Below are positions 36,883-47,000 of a stretch of DNA of 64,000 nucleotides, piece by piece. The notes under the pieces were generated by a model. The model did not search any database. It was not told the DNA's origin and saw only the letters and a list, made by a program, of their open reading frames with translations. The stretch covers positions 1 to 64,000 of the forward strand of contig JAEUUT010000142.1 in NCBI GenBank assembly GCA_016787415.1. The letters are read 5' to 3'. Source of the stretch: Saprospiraceae bacterium (GTDB lineage Bacteria > Bacteroidota > Bacteroidia > Chitinophagales > Saprospiraceae). Numbering within the stretch: position 1 is the stretch's first letter; each line of letters starts with the position of its first letter. Position numbers and translations under genes: made by a program.

Positions 36883-37656
36883 ATGGACTTTTCTCCTGTA
36901 ACACCCGACTCGATCCTCATCACTATCCTGTACACGACCCTCCTGTTCTGGGGAGTATGGGTCGGCGTCCGCCAGGTGTACCAGGGATTCAATCAGCCGA
37001 AACAACTGTTGAACCCCCTTTTTGGCAATAGAACGGCCATTGTCATTTTTACGGCGCATATCATCGTTGTGTCGCTCGATCTGTTTGTTTGTGGGCCGCT
37101 GGCGCTGCACTACAAAAGCACATTGTGGTATTGGGGCGGGCGCATTGCTTTGCTAACGGCTTCGCTCCCGCTTGCCTTTTATTTCAACCGCAATCCGGAA
37201 TCATTTGGCAAACTCATCGGCGTGTGGGTGCGCATCCGCAATTATTTTGAGATCGCCCTGCATGTGCTGGTAGCAGCCATAGCCGTCAACTGGTTTTATT
37301 ACTATGGACTGCTGTACTGGCTTGTCGCGTATCGCTACCTAGATGTAGGGCCACGCAGGTACTTCCAGACGCTCTACAACACCCCGGAGAAACTGGCGAA
37401 ACGGCCTTGGGCGCCTACGCTCAATTGGGTCGTCATTGTTGCGATTTATGTGCTTTCTGCCCTTGCCATTTACCACCAGAAAGTGATCTTTGCAGCGCCG
37501 CCTGCCGAGGCAATGCCGGTGCACGAACCGCAGCCTTATGATTGGGCGTTGGTGATATCCATCAACGTGTCGATTGCTATGTTTTTCGGAACATTCGTGC
37601 GAAAATATACGGGGCCGGGGCCAGGTGCTGATCTGTTGCCGAAGGCTGATTCCTAA
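36883..37656 (+). CDS. Polytopic membrane protein next to alpha-dioxygenase
   Basis: A 257-residue protein with about six hydrophobic segments (near residues 10-30, 52-75, 84-104, 124-155, 184-205 and 225-242). I recognise no family; there is no transporter or kinase motif. The C-terminal tail GPGPGADLLPKADS is cytoplasmic or periplasmic and low in complexity. It starts 57 bases after the dioxygenase gene and ends 25 bases before the methionine aminopeptidase start, so co-transcription is likely. A role in presenting membrane lipid to the dioxygenase would fit, but only by position. Confidence 0.75.
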   Translation: MDFSPVTPDSILITILYTTLLFWGVWVGVRQVYQGFNQPKQLLNPLFGNRTAIVIFTAHIIVVSLDLFVCGPLALHYKSTLWYWGGRIALLTASLPLAFYFNRNPESFGKLIGVWVRIRNYFEIALHVLVAAIAVNWFYYYGLLYWLVAYRYLDVGPRRYFQTLYNTPEKLAKRPWAPTLNWVVIVAIYVLSALAIYHQKVIFAAPPAEAMPVHEPQPYDWALVISINVSIAMFFGTFVRKYTGPGPGADLLPKADS

Positions 37657-37681
37657 CAAACCAATTTCTGCACAACAACTC

Positions 37682-38446
37682 ATGTCCATCACAAAAGAAT
37701 CAGAACTCCTCGGTATGCAAAAAGTAAGCGATGCAGTCGCTTGCACACTCCGGGAAATGCGAAACTATGCCCGTCCGGGTATGAGTACCAAACAACTCGA
37801 CGACTTCGGGGCATGCATTCTGAAAGACTTGGGGGCTCATTCTGCGCCATATAAAACCTACAAATTCCCAGGATATACCTGCATCAGCGTCGGCAACGAG
37901 TTTTGCCATGGAATCCCTTCCACCAAAAAAATCCTGCAAGAAGGTGACTTAATCAATATTGATGTCTCTGCAGAACTGAACGGTTTCTGGTCCGACAATG
38001 GCGCCTCGTTTGTACTTGGCGAAGACAAAAACGGTCATCAAAAACTGGTGGATGCTTCAAAAGACATCCTGCGAAAAGCATTGCAAAACATCAAAAGTGG
38101 CGTACGGATTGCAGAAATAGGGCACCTTATCGAAACGGAAGCCAAAAGAAGAGGCTTTCAGGTTATCAAAAACCTGACCGGCCACGGTATAGGCAGAAGT
38201 TTGCATGAGGAACCCGCTGAAATTGCTAACTTCAAAGACAGGTGTAACCTGGCCAGATTTCGGAAAAACTCGGTGGTAGCGATAGAAACTTTTATTTCCA
38301 CTCATTCCAAATATGCCATAACCCTGAACGACGGTTGGACCATGGTGGGTAATAAAGGAGGCTTTATGGCCCAACATGAACATACGATTGTAGTGACGGA
38401 CAACAAACCCATGATTCTGACGGCTAAAAACGATATCTGGAATTGA
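37682..38446 (+). CDS. map: Methionine aminopeptidase, type I
   Basis: A 255-residue enzyme that removes the initiator methionine from nascent proteins. All residues of the type I active site are visible at spacing equal to E. coli MAP: H76 (EFCHGIP), D94 and D105 (INIDVSAELNGFWSDNGA), H168 (GHGIG), H175, E202 (VAIETF) and E233 (QHEHTI). The ATG at 37682 gives a normal-length protein; an upstream in-frame codon at 37574 would overlap the membrane gene. No N-terminal zinc or SH3-binding extension is present. It is away from ribosomal protein genes, so it may be a second copy in this genome. Confidence 0.93.
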   Translation: MSITKESELLGMQKVSDAVACTLREMRNYARPGMSTKQLDDFGACILKDLGAHSAPYKTYKFPGYTCISVGNEFCHGIPSTKKILQEGDLINIDVSAELNGFWSDNGASFVLGEDKNGHQKLVDASKDILRKALQNIKSGVRIAEIGHLIETEAKRRGFQVIKNLTGHGIGRSLHEEPAEIANFKDRCNLARFRKNSVVAIETFISTHSKYAITLNDGWTMVGNKGGFMAQHEHTIVVTDNKPMILTAKNDIWN

Positions 38447-38476
38447 GATTCCTTAAAAACCACCAACACAGAAAAC

Positions 38477-38839
38477 ATGAACACTTCCGCCACCCACAAC
38501 CTGCGTATCGCACAAATGACCTTCGCATCGGTCTACCCCCATTACATAGCCAAAGTAGAAAAAAAAGGCCGGACGCAGGAAGAACTCCTGCAGGTCATCG
38601 AATGGCTGACAGGATTCCAACCGCAAAAACTGCAAGCGCTCATTGCCGAAAAAGCAACATTTGAAACCTTTTTCCAGCAGGCTACGCTACACCCGAATGC
38701 GCACCTCATCACCGGCGTCATTTGCGGCTATCGGGTGGAGGACATCGAAAACCCGCTGACGCAGCAGGTGCGGTACCTGGACAAGTTGGTGGATGAGTTG
38801 GCAAAAGGAAAGGCCATGGAGAAGATTTTGAGGAAGTAA
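38477..38839 (+). CDS. DUF2200 family protein
   Basis: A 120-residue cytoplasmic protein that follows the DUF2200 pattern closely: [21 protein letters not shown] near the start, [17 protein letters not shown], then [19 protein letters not shown] and a closing [20 protein letters not shown]. The family has no established function; members are short, helical and widespread. It begins 30 bases after the aminopeptidase stop and may be the last gene of the dioxygenase operon. Confidence 0.92.
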   Translation: MNTSATHNLRIAQMTFASVYPHYIAKVEKKGRTQEELLQVIEWLTGFQPQKLQALIAEKATFETFFQQATLHPNAHLITGVICGYRVEDIENPLTQQVRYLDKLVDELAKGKAMEKILRK

Positions 38840-38993
38840 CTTGAGGTATCCCTCTGCCATACTTCTTTTCATAACTTCAACTTTCGTCATACAATCCACT
38901 CCTGCATTTTTCGTTATAGCGCCCGAATTCCCTTGAACTGAACTGATCAATACCCTCTTCATCAGTTACCCTCATAATCGCAGGAGCGCCAAC

Positions 38994-39947
38994 ATGGAAG
39001 ATTCCAAAATCAAATTTAGTATCGGCAATATTTTCATCCCGCTTATTACCGCTACCATCGGGCTAATTCCTTTTGCTTACGACAAGTTCTCGCAGGGCTC
39101 CAAGGCCTCTGCTGCCGTCGTCACCGCAGACGGGCTGGACGAGGAAAAAAAGAACCTCGCAATTCTTTCCTTTCAGGAAGGCATGAAACTGTACAACAAA
39201 GGGCTCTTCGAAGAAGCAAAAATTTCCCTCAAAGCCGCCATCAACCAGGGCGGCATTGTCGACGCGTACTACCCGCTGGCACGCTGCTACATGAACGGCA
39301 GTGTAAAGGATTACGAAAAGTTCAAATTCTACTGCGAAGAAGGCGTTGAAAAAGGCGATTTGAAATGTCACTACGGCCTTTGGAGTTATTACAGCCACTT
39401 GTCTGTTCCCGCAGACGACCTGAAAGCCGACGAACACGCAAAAAAAGCATTTGACGTAGTGAAAGCAGCGGCGGAGATAGAAGATGCCTTCTGGCAGGGC
39501 AAACTCGGTTCCCTGTTCAATTATCAACAAAAAGATTATGCAAAAGCGCTGTACTGGTACGAAAAGGCCGCAGCGCAGGACGATGCTTTTGCCCAATGCA
39601 AACTCGGTGTGCTATATGAGCGCGGCCAGGGTGTGAACAAAAACTCCGAAAAGGCACTGTATTGGTACGAAAAGGCAGCGGCGCAAGACTACATGGAAGC
39701 GCAAAGCAACCTGGGATTTATGTATGACACCGGAAATGGTGTGAAAAAAGATTACAAAAAAGCGCTGTACTGGTATGAAAAAGCAGCCGAACAAGGGGAT
39801 GCATTTTCCCAAAACAACCTGGGCACCCTGTACCACAATGGCCTGGGTGTAAAAGTGGATTACATACGCGCCAAATACTGGTTTCAAAAGGCAGCCGAAC
39901 AGGGCAATCAAAATGCCATCAGGAATTTGAAAATGTATCAGAAATAG
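38994..39947 (+). CDS. Membrane-anchored Sel1-repeat protein
   Basis: A 317-residue protein with an N-terminal hydrophobic anchor (IFIPLITATIGLIPFAY, residues ~13-29) and a C-terminal array of Sel1-like repeats. At least four 36-residue units are clear, with KALYWYEKAAAQ and NLGFMYDTGNGVKKD as the repeat signature. The upstream ~120 residues are TPR-like. Sel1 proteins act as scaffolds in signalling or envelope complexes. It is monocistronic, followed by a 167-base gap with a hairpin. Confidence 0.87.
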   Translation: MEDSKIKFSIGNIFIPLITATIGLIPFAYDKFSQGSKASAAVVTADGLDEEKKNLAILSFQEGMKLYNKGLFEEAKISLKAAINQGGIVDAYYPLARCYMNGSVKDYEKFKFYCEEGVEKGDLKCHYGLWSYYSHLSVPADDLKADEHAKKAFDVVKAAAEIEDAFWQGKLGSLFNYQQKDYAKALYWYEKAAAQDDAFAQCKLGVLYERGQGVNKNSEKALYWYEKAAAQDYMEAQSNLGFMYDTGNGVKKDYKKALYWYEKAAEQGDAFSQNNLGTLYHNGLGVKVDYIRAKYWFQKAAEQGNQNAIRNLKMYQK

Positions 39948-40063
39948 ACGGTGTTTGGAAATTGAACCTGATCACCGCACGGCCCCCTTGCAAATGTGCC
40001 TTCAAGCGGATACTTTAGTGCCCTGATTTCCTCCAATTCTTTTGAAAACCTTTAAAATATAGA

Positions 40064-40105
40064 CAAATCCCCTGTTTGCCGTCTATTCGGCTGGCAGGGG
40101 ATTTG
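40064..40105 (+). promoter_or_regulatory. Strong hairpin directly upstream of hydrolase start
   Basis: CAAATCCCCTG at 40064-40074 is the exact complement of CAGGGGATTTG at 40095-40105, and an inner GCC/GGC can extend the stem. The 3' arm ends 9 bases before the ATG at 40115. It could be the terminator of the Sel1 gene, but its position also suggests a leader structure that hides the translation start. There is no T-run after it. Confidence 0.5.
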
Positions 40106-40114
40106 TAGTATCAC

Positions 40115-41098
40115 ATGAAAACACTTTTTTGTTCCTGCCTGCTTCTTCTAACCCTGAACCTCGCCAGCACAAGTACAGTGGTGGCGCAAACGCCGGATAC
40201 GGCAACCATCTATAGAACCGACGTCAGTTTCAAATCCGGCGGACTATTGGTAAAAGGTTGGGTTATTATGCCCGCCTCCCCCAAAGGAGGAAAACTTCCT
40301 GCCATTGTGATGGCTCCCGGTTTTTCGGGTACGAAAGAATGCAACTACCAATTCTTTGCCGACCATTTTGCAAAATCCGGCTTTGCAGTGCTGCTGTTCG
40401 ATTACCCGAATTTTGGAGAAAGTGCAGTCCATGTAAAAGGGGAAGTCGACCCCTGGCAGCAGATACAGGCCTACCGGGACGGTATCTCCTTCCTGGAAAC
40501 CCTCCCGGACATTGACCTCAAAAGAATAGGCGTTTGGGGCGGTAGTTATTCCGGAGGGCATACGCTAGTTGTAAGCGCGATCGATCACCGGGTAAAATGC
40601 TTGGTGGCCATGACGCCTTTTATTAGTGGCTCCTACTATGTTGAAAAACTTCCGCCAGAAGCAAAGGCTTTTTTACACCAGCAATTTGATGCAGACCGTT
40701 TAGCCCGTACAAAAGATGGCGAGCCGGCCCGAATACCAGTAGCCGGAAACGACCCGCATCAGTTTACAGCCATTTCAAGTCCGCATGCCTGGGAATTTAT
40801 CCAGAGTTTCAAAACCTACGCCCCAACCTTCGAAAACCTGGTTACACTGAAAAGCCTTGAGATGCAACTGGAGTACGAACCTGGCCGTTTTGTGCCACAA
40901 ATCGGGGCCAAACCCAAACTTTTTATCATCGCCAAAAAGGATGAACTGGTTCCGGAACAATTGATTCTGGACGCCTACAACAAGGCTGCCGAGCCCAAAA
41001 AACTGCTGTACCTCGATGGGCATCACTTTTCACCTTATATGGACAAATGGCAGGAGGCAGGTGATATGGCCATTGAATGGTTTAAGTCGAATTTGTAA
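40115..41098 (+). CDS. Secreted alpha/beta hydrolase (CocE/PepX-type nucleophile)
   Basis: A 327-residue exported hydrolase. A signal peptide ends near STVVAQ (residues 20-25). The core has an oxyanion-type APGFSG near 67, the nucleophile in WGGSYSGG (S144, GxSYxG style), a probable acid in AKKDELVP and the histidine in DGHHFSP near the C-terminus. This is the acetyl-xylan-esterase, dienelactone-hydrolase or prolyl-peptidase-like group, and the substrate is open. There is no T9SS tail, so it is likely periplasmic. A hairpin lies just before its start. Confidence 0.85.
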   Translation: MKTLFCSCLLLLTLNLASTSTVVAQTPDTATIYRTDVSFKSGGLLVKGWVIMPASPKGGKLPAIVMAPGFSGTKECNYQFFADHFAKSGFAVLLFDYPNFGESAVHVKGEVDPWQQIQAYRDGISFLETLPDIDLKRIGVWGGSYSGGHTLVVSAIDHRVKCLVAMTPFISGSYYVEKLPPEAKAFLHQQFDADRLARTKDGEPARIPVAGNDPHQFTAISSPHAWEFIQSFKTYAPTFENLVTLKSLEMQLEYEPGRFVPQIGAKPKLFIIAKKDELVPEQLILDAYNKAAEPKKLLYLDGHHFSPYMDKWQEAGDMAIEWFKSNL

Positions 41099-41171
41099 CA
41101 GACTTATTATAATTGTTGGCTTACACTATGTGTCAAAAGGCAGAGGATAGCACAAAAGCGAAGTGTTTCCC

Positions 41172-41179
41172 TATTTTTG
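41172..41179 (+). promoter_or_regulatory. Candidate Bacteroidota -7 element (TATTTTTG)
   Basis: TATTTTTG matches the TAnnTTTG consensus of the Bacteroidota primary sigma factor. It lies 46 bases before the ATG of the delta-60-repeat gene at 41226. No convincing TTTG -33 element is seen at the usual 19-21 base spacing. Confidence 0.4.
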
Positions 41180-41225
41180 CGCTGAAATTATTATGTTATA
41201 CCACCCTGCTTTTTCAAACACAAAG

Positions 41226-42806
41226 ATGAAACGTCTTTTTCTACTTGCTTTGCTCTTTGCTGGCCTATCATCAAACCTGTTACATGCCCAAGGCGAAGGC
41301 GTACCTGACCTTTCATTCAATAGCGCTGGGTATTGGGTCAAGGATTTTGGATTCAATGATAACCTGAACAAAGTATTTATCCAGTCTGACAACAAGATTG
41401 TGGTGACGGGTGTGGCGCTCAGCAGCGCCTTTCAGGGCGAACTGATTGTCGTGCGGCTCAACCCCGACGGCACGCCGGACGCTTCCTTTGGCACAGGCGG
41501 CGTTTTTACCTATACATCTCCCGCCGAAAGTTATGGATATGAAATCTATGAATTGCCCACAGGCGAACTACTTATCGGCGGCATTTCCATCAGCCTGAAT
41601 ACCGGGTATGCCGACATTTTGTTGTTGCGCCTGAAGTCCGATGGCACCCTGGATACGGATTTTGGCAACGGAGGCTCCGTTGTGCATTCCTTTACTAATT
41701 TCGACGATTTTCTGCAAGGCATGGACGTGCAGGCCGACGGGAAAATTGTGGTAAGCGGCACAGTGTCTGACATTTCCGGTTTTGATATTTTCAACACGCC
41801 AGCCATTATGCGTTTCAGCGCCGACGGAGAAGTGGATACCAGTTTCGGTACAGATGGCGTCACGCGTTTTCCTGCCGTGGCTATCGACAATGAATTGAAT
41901 GCCTGCCGCGTACTCCCCGATGGAAAAATTGTAGCGGCGGGGCATTATATGAACGCGTTTACCGGCGCTACGGATTTTGACATTTTGGTGGTCAAAGTGG
42001 ACGATCAGGGCATACCCGATGCGGGTTTTGGTACTGATGGCAAGGTGACAACCGCTATTTACGGCGGTATCGACGACGCCTTCGGAATGGACATCGACGC
42101 CGAAGGGCGCATTGTGGTGGGCGGTTTTACGACACAGCCGGTCACGTTGTCGTTCGACCTGGCGATCCTGCGCTATATGCCCGATGGCGAATTAGACACC
42201 AATTTTGGCGAAAACGGCTTCGTTCTATACGACAACACGCCCTACGATGTATGCAATGACCTCGCAATACAGCCTGACGGAAAAATTGTGGCTGTGGGCG
42301 GTACCGGCGATTTCCTGTTTCCAAAAAAATTTGCCGTTTGGCGCTACCTGAACGATGGTTCCACGGATACTTCCTTCGGGACAGACGGACTGGCGACACT
42401 GGAAATATTTCAGGATAGCAACCACGAATTCAATAGTGTAGCGCTTCAACCCGATGGAAAAATCGTGGCCGCAGGCAAAGCACTCGATCTCAACAATGAG
42501 GTGGTAGTGGCTCGATTTGATGTACACACCAGCGCAACCCAGCAGCCCGCGACGCAGGCGCCTGCCGAATGGGTGTACCCCAACCCGACCGGCGGCAACG
42601 TGCGTTTTCAATTGCCTGCTCAAAGCAACTGGAACGCATCCACGATTCGCATCTACGACATGCAGGGCAAACAACGTGCAGTATTTCCAGTAAATTCAAT
42701 GCGTACTGATGTCGATTTGAAAGTGGAACCTGGAATGTACACCTATCGGATTTTCACATCAGAACAGGTATTTTTCGGAAAATTGCTGGTAACAACGCAA
42801 GATTAG
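41226..42806 (+). CDS. Delta-60-repeat secreted protein with T9SS sorting domain
   Basis: A 526-residue exported protein. The ATG at 41226 gives signal peptide MKRLFLLALLFAGLSS. The body consists of about seven delta-60 (propeller) repeats: units of ~55-60 residues with QPDGKIVAVGG, VVRLNPDGTPDASFG and YLNDGSTDTSFGTDG. The C-terminal ~75 residues (EWVYPNPTGGNVRF ... VEPGMYTYRIF) are a Por/T9SS sorting domain, though the final lysine-rich end is weak. It is likely a surface protein; function unknown. Its stop overlaps by 4 bases the stop of the minus-strand PHP gene. Confidence 0.88.
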   Translation: MKRLFLLALLFAGLSSNLLHAQGEGVPDLSFNSAGYWVKDFGFNDNLNKVFIQSDNKIVVTGVALSSAFQGELIVVRLNPDGTPDASFGTGGVFTYTSPAESYGYEIYELPTGELLIGGISISLNTGYADILLLRLKSDGTLDTDFGNGGSVVHSFTNFDDFLQGMDVQADGKIVVSGTVSDISGFDIFNTPAIMRFSADGEVDTSFGTDGVTRFPAVAIDNELNACRVLPDGKIVAAGHYMNAFTGATDFDILVVKVDDQGIPDAGFGTDGKVTTAIYGGIDDAFGMDIDAEGRIVVGGFTTQPVTLSFDLAILRYMPDGELDTNFGENGFVLYDNTPYDVCNDLAIQPDGKIVAVGGTGDFLFPKKFAVWRYLNDGSTDTSFGTDGLATLEIFQDSNHEFNSVALQPDGKIVAAGKALDLNNEVVVARFDVHTSATQQPATQAPAEWVYPNPTGGNVRFQLPAQSNWNASTIRIYDMQGKQRAVFPVNSMRTDVDLKVEPGMYTYRIFTSEQVFFGKLLVTTQD

Positions 42807-43918
42807 TGTACTTCAACCGTCAGGCGAACGGAAGTCGCCTTGCCCGGAGCTGTAAATGCATTCAACACATTGAAAGGCAATTCTACGGATTTCAGCCTTT
42901 CGCGCGTTTTTACAAGAATGACTGTCTGGCTATTTCCATGTAATTCCACTATGCCAGCGTCGTGGTGAAAGGTATACCCGCTTTGATTTTGCAGCAGCAG
43001 GTCTGAATCTCCCAGATTGCGCAAGGCAACTTTCAACACGCTCGTATTCCCTTCATATTCAGCGCTTTCCACGCGAATACAGGCGCTGAGCAAAGGCAAA
43101 AGGTGTTCGGGGCGGCCCGCCAGCGTGTTGTTCATATACACCACAGTGCGGTGTGCGAACAAAGCCTCACGTATGCTTTCCGCCGAACGCTCTTTGGCCA
43201 GCACCAGCGTAACCGGTCTGTGTCCGCCCTCGTGAACAAGGTAATTCCAGTCGATCAATCCATGAATATCGGATGTGCCCATGAGGGTCAGGTTTTGGTC
43301 GAGTGCAATCTGAAACGCTTCGTCGGAGAAATTGACATCGTTTATCACTTCGATGCCTTGCAGCAGTCCCTCTGCCAGCATTTTACGGTGCATGTCGGTA
43401 AGCGTAGCCACGCCATCGGGGCGCTGGGCTGTCCAGTTCGGATGGTTCCAGAAAACAAACGCGCCCTGTCGTTTTGCTTCCCGAAACGATTCCATGGCGT
43501 CGTCGTGCAATAATTTATTGGCATCTGTCAGGAAAATTGCGTTGGTGTGGCCGGGCGGCATGTCGCGGGTAATTTCGGAACCGTTTACCACTATCAGGTT
43601 GCTGCCTTTGGCTTCTTCCTGTGCCAACTGATAGGCGCGGTTTCGGTCGGGGTGTGGAATATCGGCCTGGTGCGGCTGGTATTCCAGGTGCTCTGTCAGC
43701 GAAATAGCATCTACACTATCGCGCAAGGCTTCCTGTACACGGATATCGGGCCACACGGAGCCGTCGGAAAATACCGTGTGCTGGTGAAAATCGCAGGACA
43801 GTACATGATAACCGGGCACGTCCGGGAAACGAATAACCCGGTCGTGGGTGTGGTGGTGTTGTGCCGACAATGGCAATGTGCTCAAAAATAGAAAGGAGAA
43901 AAGTAGAATGCGATTCAT
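42803..43918 (-). CDS. Secreted PHP-domain metallophosphoesterase-like protein
   Basis: A 372-residue protein. The ATG at 43918 gives signal peptide MNRILLFSFLFLSTLPLSAQ; the frame extends further upstream but without a leader. The PHP fold is marked by CDFHQHTVFSDGS (HxH), AISLTEHLEYQ, FWNHPNW and MGTSDIHG, which supply metal ligands. After ~290 residues a beta-sandwich domain follows (ALRNLGDSDLLLQNQSGYTF). Such exported PHP proteins are usually annotated as histidinol-phosphatase-like but probably hydrolyse other phosphoesters. It is divergent from the WD40-caspase gene, and the 143-base gap must hold both promoters. Confidence 0.87.
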   Translation of the reverse strand: MNRILLFSFLFLSTLPLSAQHHHTHDRVIRFPDVPGYHVLSCDFHQHTVFSDGSVWPDIRVQEALRDSVDAISLTEHLEYQPHQADIPHPDRNRAYQLAQEEAKGSNLIVVNGSEITRDMPPGHTNAIFLTDANKLLHDDAMESFREAKRQGAFVFWNHPNWTAQRPDGVATLTDMHRKMLAEGLLQGIEVINDVNFSDEAFQIALDQNLTLMGTSDIHGLIDWNYLVHEGGHRPVTLVLAKERSAESIREALFAHRTVVYMNNTLAGRPEHLLPLLSACIRVESAEYEGNTSVLKVALRNLGDSDLLLQNQSGYTFHHDAGIVELHGNSQTVILVKTRERLKSVELPFNVLNAFTAPGKATSVRLTVEVH

Positions 43919-44061
43919 ACAAAATGATTTTGGGTACAAATTAATATCGTGGCATGTAACTCCTGTATTAAATCCTGCCGACTCCCTGCGTTTTAAAAAA
44001 AATAACCCGATTGGCGAGACAGTTTCCAATTTTTCAGCAGTTTTGTCCAACCAATGCTGCC

Positions 44062-47000
44062 ATGAAGAAAACAAACCTGTTGCTGCTGTTGCTGGTCACT
44101 GCCACAGCGCTTTCCGCACAAACACCCTTGCTGGTTGTACCTACCGGCCACTCGGCTTCTATTATGTCGTTTTCGGCTTCTGCCGACGGGAAATATTACC
44201 TGACGCTCGGCGGCGATAACCTGATCAAATTCTGGAACGAAGAAGGCAAGGAAATACGCACCATACGTGTGCCGGACATCAAATACCTGCATCTGCAACT
44301 ATCCCCCGATAACAAACGTATACTGGCCCGTGGCAACTACGAAGAACCCAAATGCTGGATTCTGGATGCCGAAACCGGCCAGGAAATGGCCACGCTGGAA
44401 GGGCATACACAAGGGGTGCAATACGCCGACTGGTCGCCCGACGGCCGTTTGATCCTGACTGCTTCCCTTGATTCTACTGCCCTTGTATGGGACGCGGCGA
44501 AAGGCGTCGTATTACAGCGCCTGACAGGCCATACAGATATTATCGTGGCTGCACGTTTTTCACCAGACGGCAAACTGGTAGCCACCCTTTCCAAGGATAA
44601 AACCGCTCAACTATGGGAGGTGGCATCCGGAAAAATGATTCGGGTACTGGAAGCCTTTGGCGATTTGCCCAACGATCTTGAATTTTCGCCGGATGGAAAA
44701 ATACTCGCCACCGTTACCAATTGGGGCGAAAACGGCATCACTTTGTGGTCGGTTAAAGACGCCATTGAAATCAAAAAACTGGACGGGTATTCTATCCGAT
44801 TTTCAGCAGACGGGAAATGGACCTGCATATTCCTTCGCGGAGAAGCATGCCTTTACCGATCAGACCATTTGGACGGAGCGCCCATTCGTACCTTTCGCGC
44901 CGCGCCACCGCCTTCCGATGGGCCGATGTTCATGGACGCACAGGGCGGTTATTTTACACCCGACAGCAAAGGTTTGCTCATCAATGCGCTTGGAGGCGCA
45001 CCCGAACTATACGATGTGGAAACTGGTAAATTCAAATTTGCCCTGAAAGGCTATGCTTTACCCGTACAATGCGCCTCATTTACCCCACAGGGAGAAAAAA
45101 TTGTGGTCAGTAGCGACAACAACCTGCTCATCTGGGGCCTGCCGCAAAGCGCTCTTACAAGACAGGTGCGGGGTATGCAAGGGCATATCAGCAATACAAG
45201 AATAACCCCCGATGGCCAAGAAATCATTTCCGTAACGGAAAACTACAACGGCGCTGTGCGCAATGCGGAAACCGGCCTGCAAATCAGGGAACTGTCCATG
45301 GCATATGGCATGTATCCCATTCAATGGTATTCCAGAATATTGGCCATATCACCCGACGGGCAATACTACACAAGAGGCAATGCCTGGGGTACGTATGACG
45401 GCCCGCCCTTCCTTTCGATCTGGAAAGTGGCAGAAGAAAGCAGGGTAGATTCCTTGTATGGCAGTTACGAGGCAATGGATGCCGCCTACTCCCCGGATGG
45501 CAAACACCTGGCCGTTGCAGCAGCCAAGTCCTTGATTTTGTGGGATTTTGATACCAGAAAATGGAAGGTTCTCTCAGAAGATTACTTGAATCGATATTCT
45601 TCCATTGTGTTTTTAGACAACCACAGACTGGCAGCAGGAAACGATGGGAAAATCGAATTCTGGAATATTTCCAGGGGTGAATTACTGGCACGCGATTCCA
45701 TTTCCACATATCACTATGGTGATGGTATTGCCTGTAGCCCCGACAAAAAGTGGTTTGTAGCCTCGGGGTACAATAAAATCGGGCTTTGGCGCTGTGATTC
45801 CGGTGAATTACCTCGTTTGGTGCATGTATTGGAAGGACATGACAATGCAGTGCATTTTCTGGACTTTTCACCTGATAGCCGACGACTTGTTTCTGCGTCC
45901 GCCGACAATACTGTGCGCATTTGGGATATAGAAAAAAAGGTCGAAATTGCCCGACTGGTACACCTGAATGAAAAGGACTGGGTAGTCACCTCGCCATCTG
46001 GCCTGTTCGACGCTTCGCCCGGGGCCATGGAACTCATGTATTTTATTATCGGCGACGAGGTAATCGAACTGGAGCAACTAAAAGAACGCTACTATGAACC
46101 GGGGCTTTTAGCCAAAGTTATGGGCCTTGCCAGCGGTGAATTGCGCAATGTGAGTCAGTTTAATAACCTGGCACTTTATCCAAAAATCAAGGCGAACATT
46201 CTGCTAAACAGTTTAAATATTCATTTACAGCCTCAAAACGGTGGCATCGGCAAACTCAGCCTATTTGTCAACGACAAAGAAGTAGCAGAAGACATCAATC
46301 CGAAACGCCTCCCCGACCTGCGCGTCGACCTCCGTTCCTGGGAAAAATACTACCACACTGATACGTTCAATACCATTGCCCTGCGCGCCTACAACGCCGA
46401 AGGCTGGCTGAAAAGCCAGGCGTACAAATTGCCCTATACTTTCATCCGCGCAAAAGGACAAGGAGATACGGGTGAAGCGCCAAGCCTGGGCGACGCCAAG
46501 CCACGCCTGTTTGCCCTTGTAGTGGGCACGGCCGATTACAGTGGCGACAAATTAGACCTGAAGTATGCCGATCAGGATGCAGCGGCCATTACAACCGCCA
46601 TTGGGGCCGCAGGGAAAGAATTGTTCGGCGAAGGGGTTCAGGTGCAACTCTTTTCGACGGGCAATTTTGGCGACAATACCCCTCCTGCAGACAATCAGAT
46701 TTCGTCCAAGGCCAATATTAGAAAGGCTTTTGAAACATTGGCCGTACAAGCCAAAAATACCGACGTCCTGCTGCTGTATTTCTCCGGCCACGGCGTCACC
46801 TATGGCGAAGCCGAAAAAGCCCAGTTTTATTATCTCACAAAAGACATCGCTTCCGAAGACCTGAGCGACCCTGAAGTGCGAGCCAATTTCACCATTTCGT
46901 CTGACGAACTAACCGAATGGATCAAAAATATACCCGCTTTGAAGCAGGTACTGATCCTGGACGCCTGTAATTCGGGCAAAATTGTGGAAAGCCTCGCAGC

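Noticed and set aside
36151..37110. A 319-codon minus-strand reading frame
   Set aside because: It covers the end of the alpha-dioxygenase gene and the start of the membrane gene on the other strand, has no recognisable motif, and would need to span two well-supported genes.
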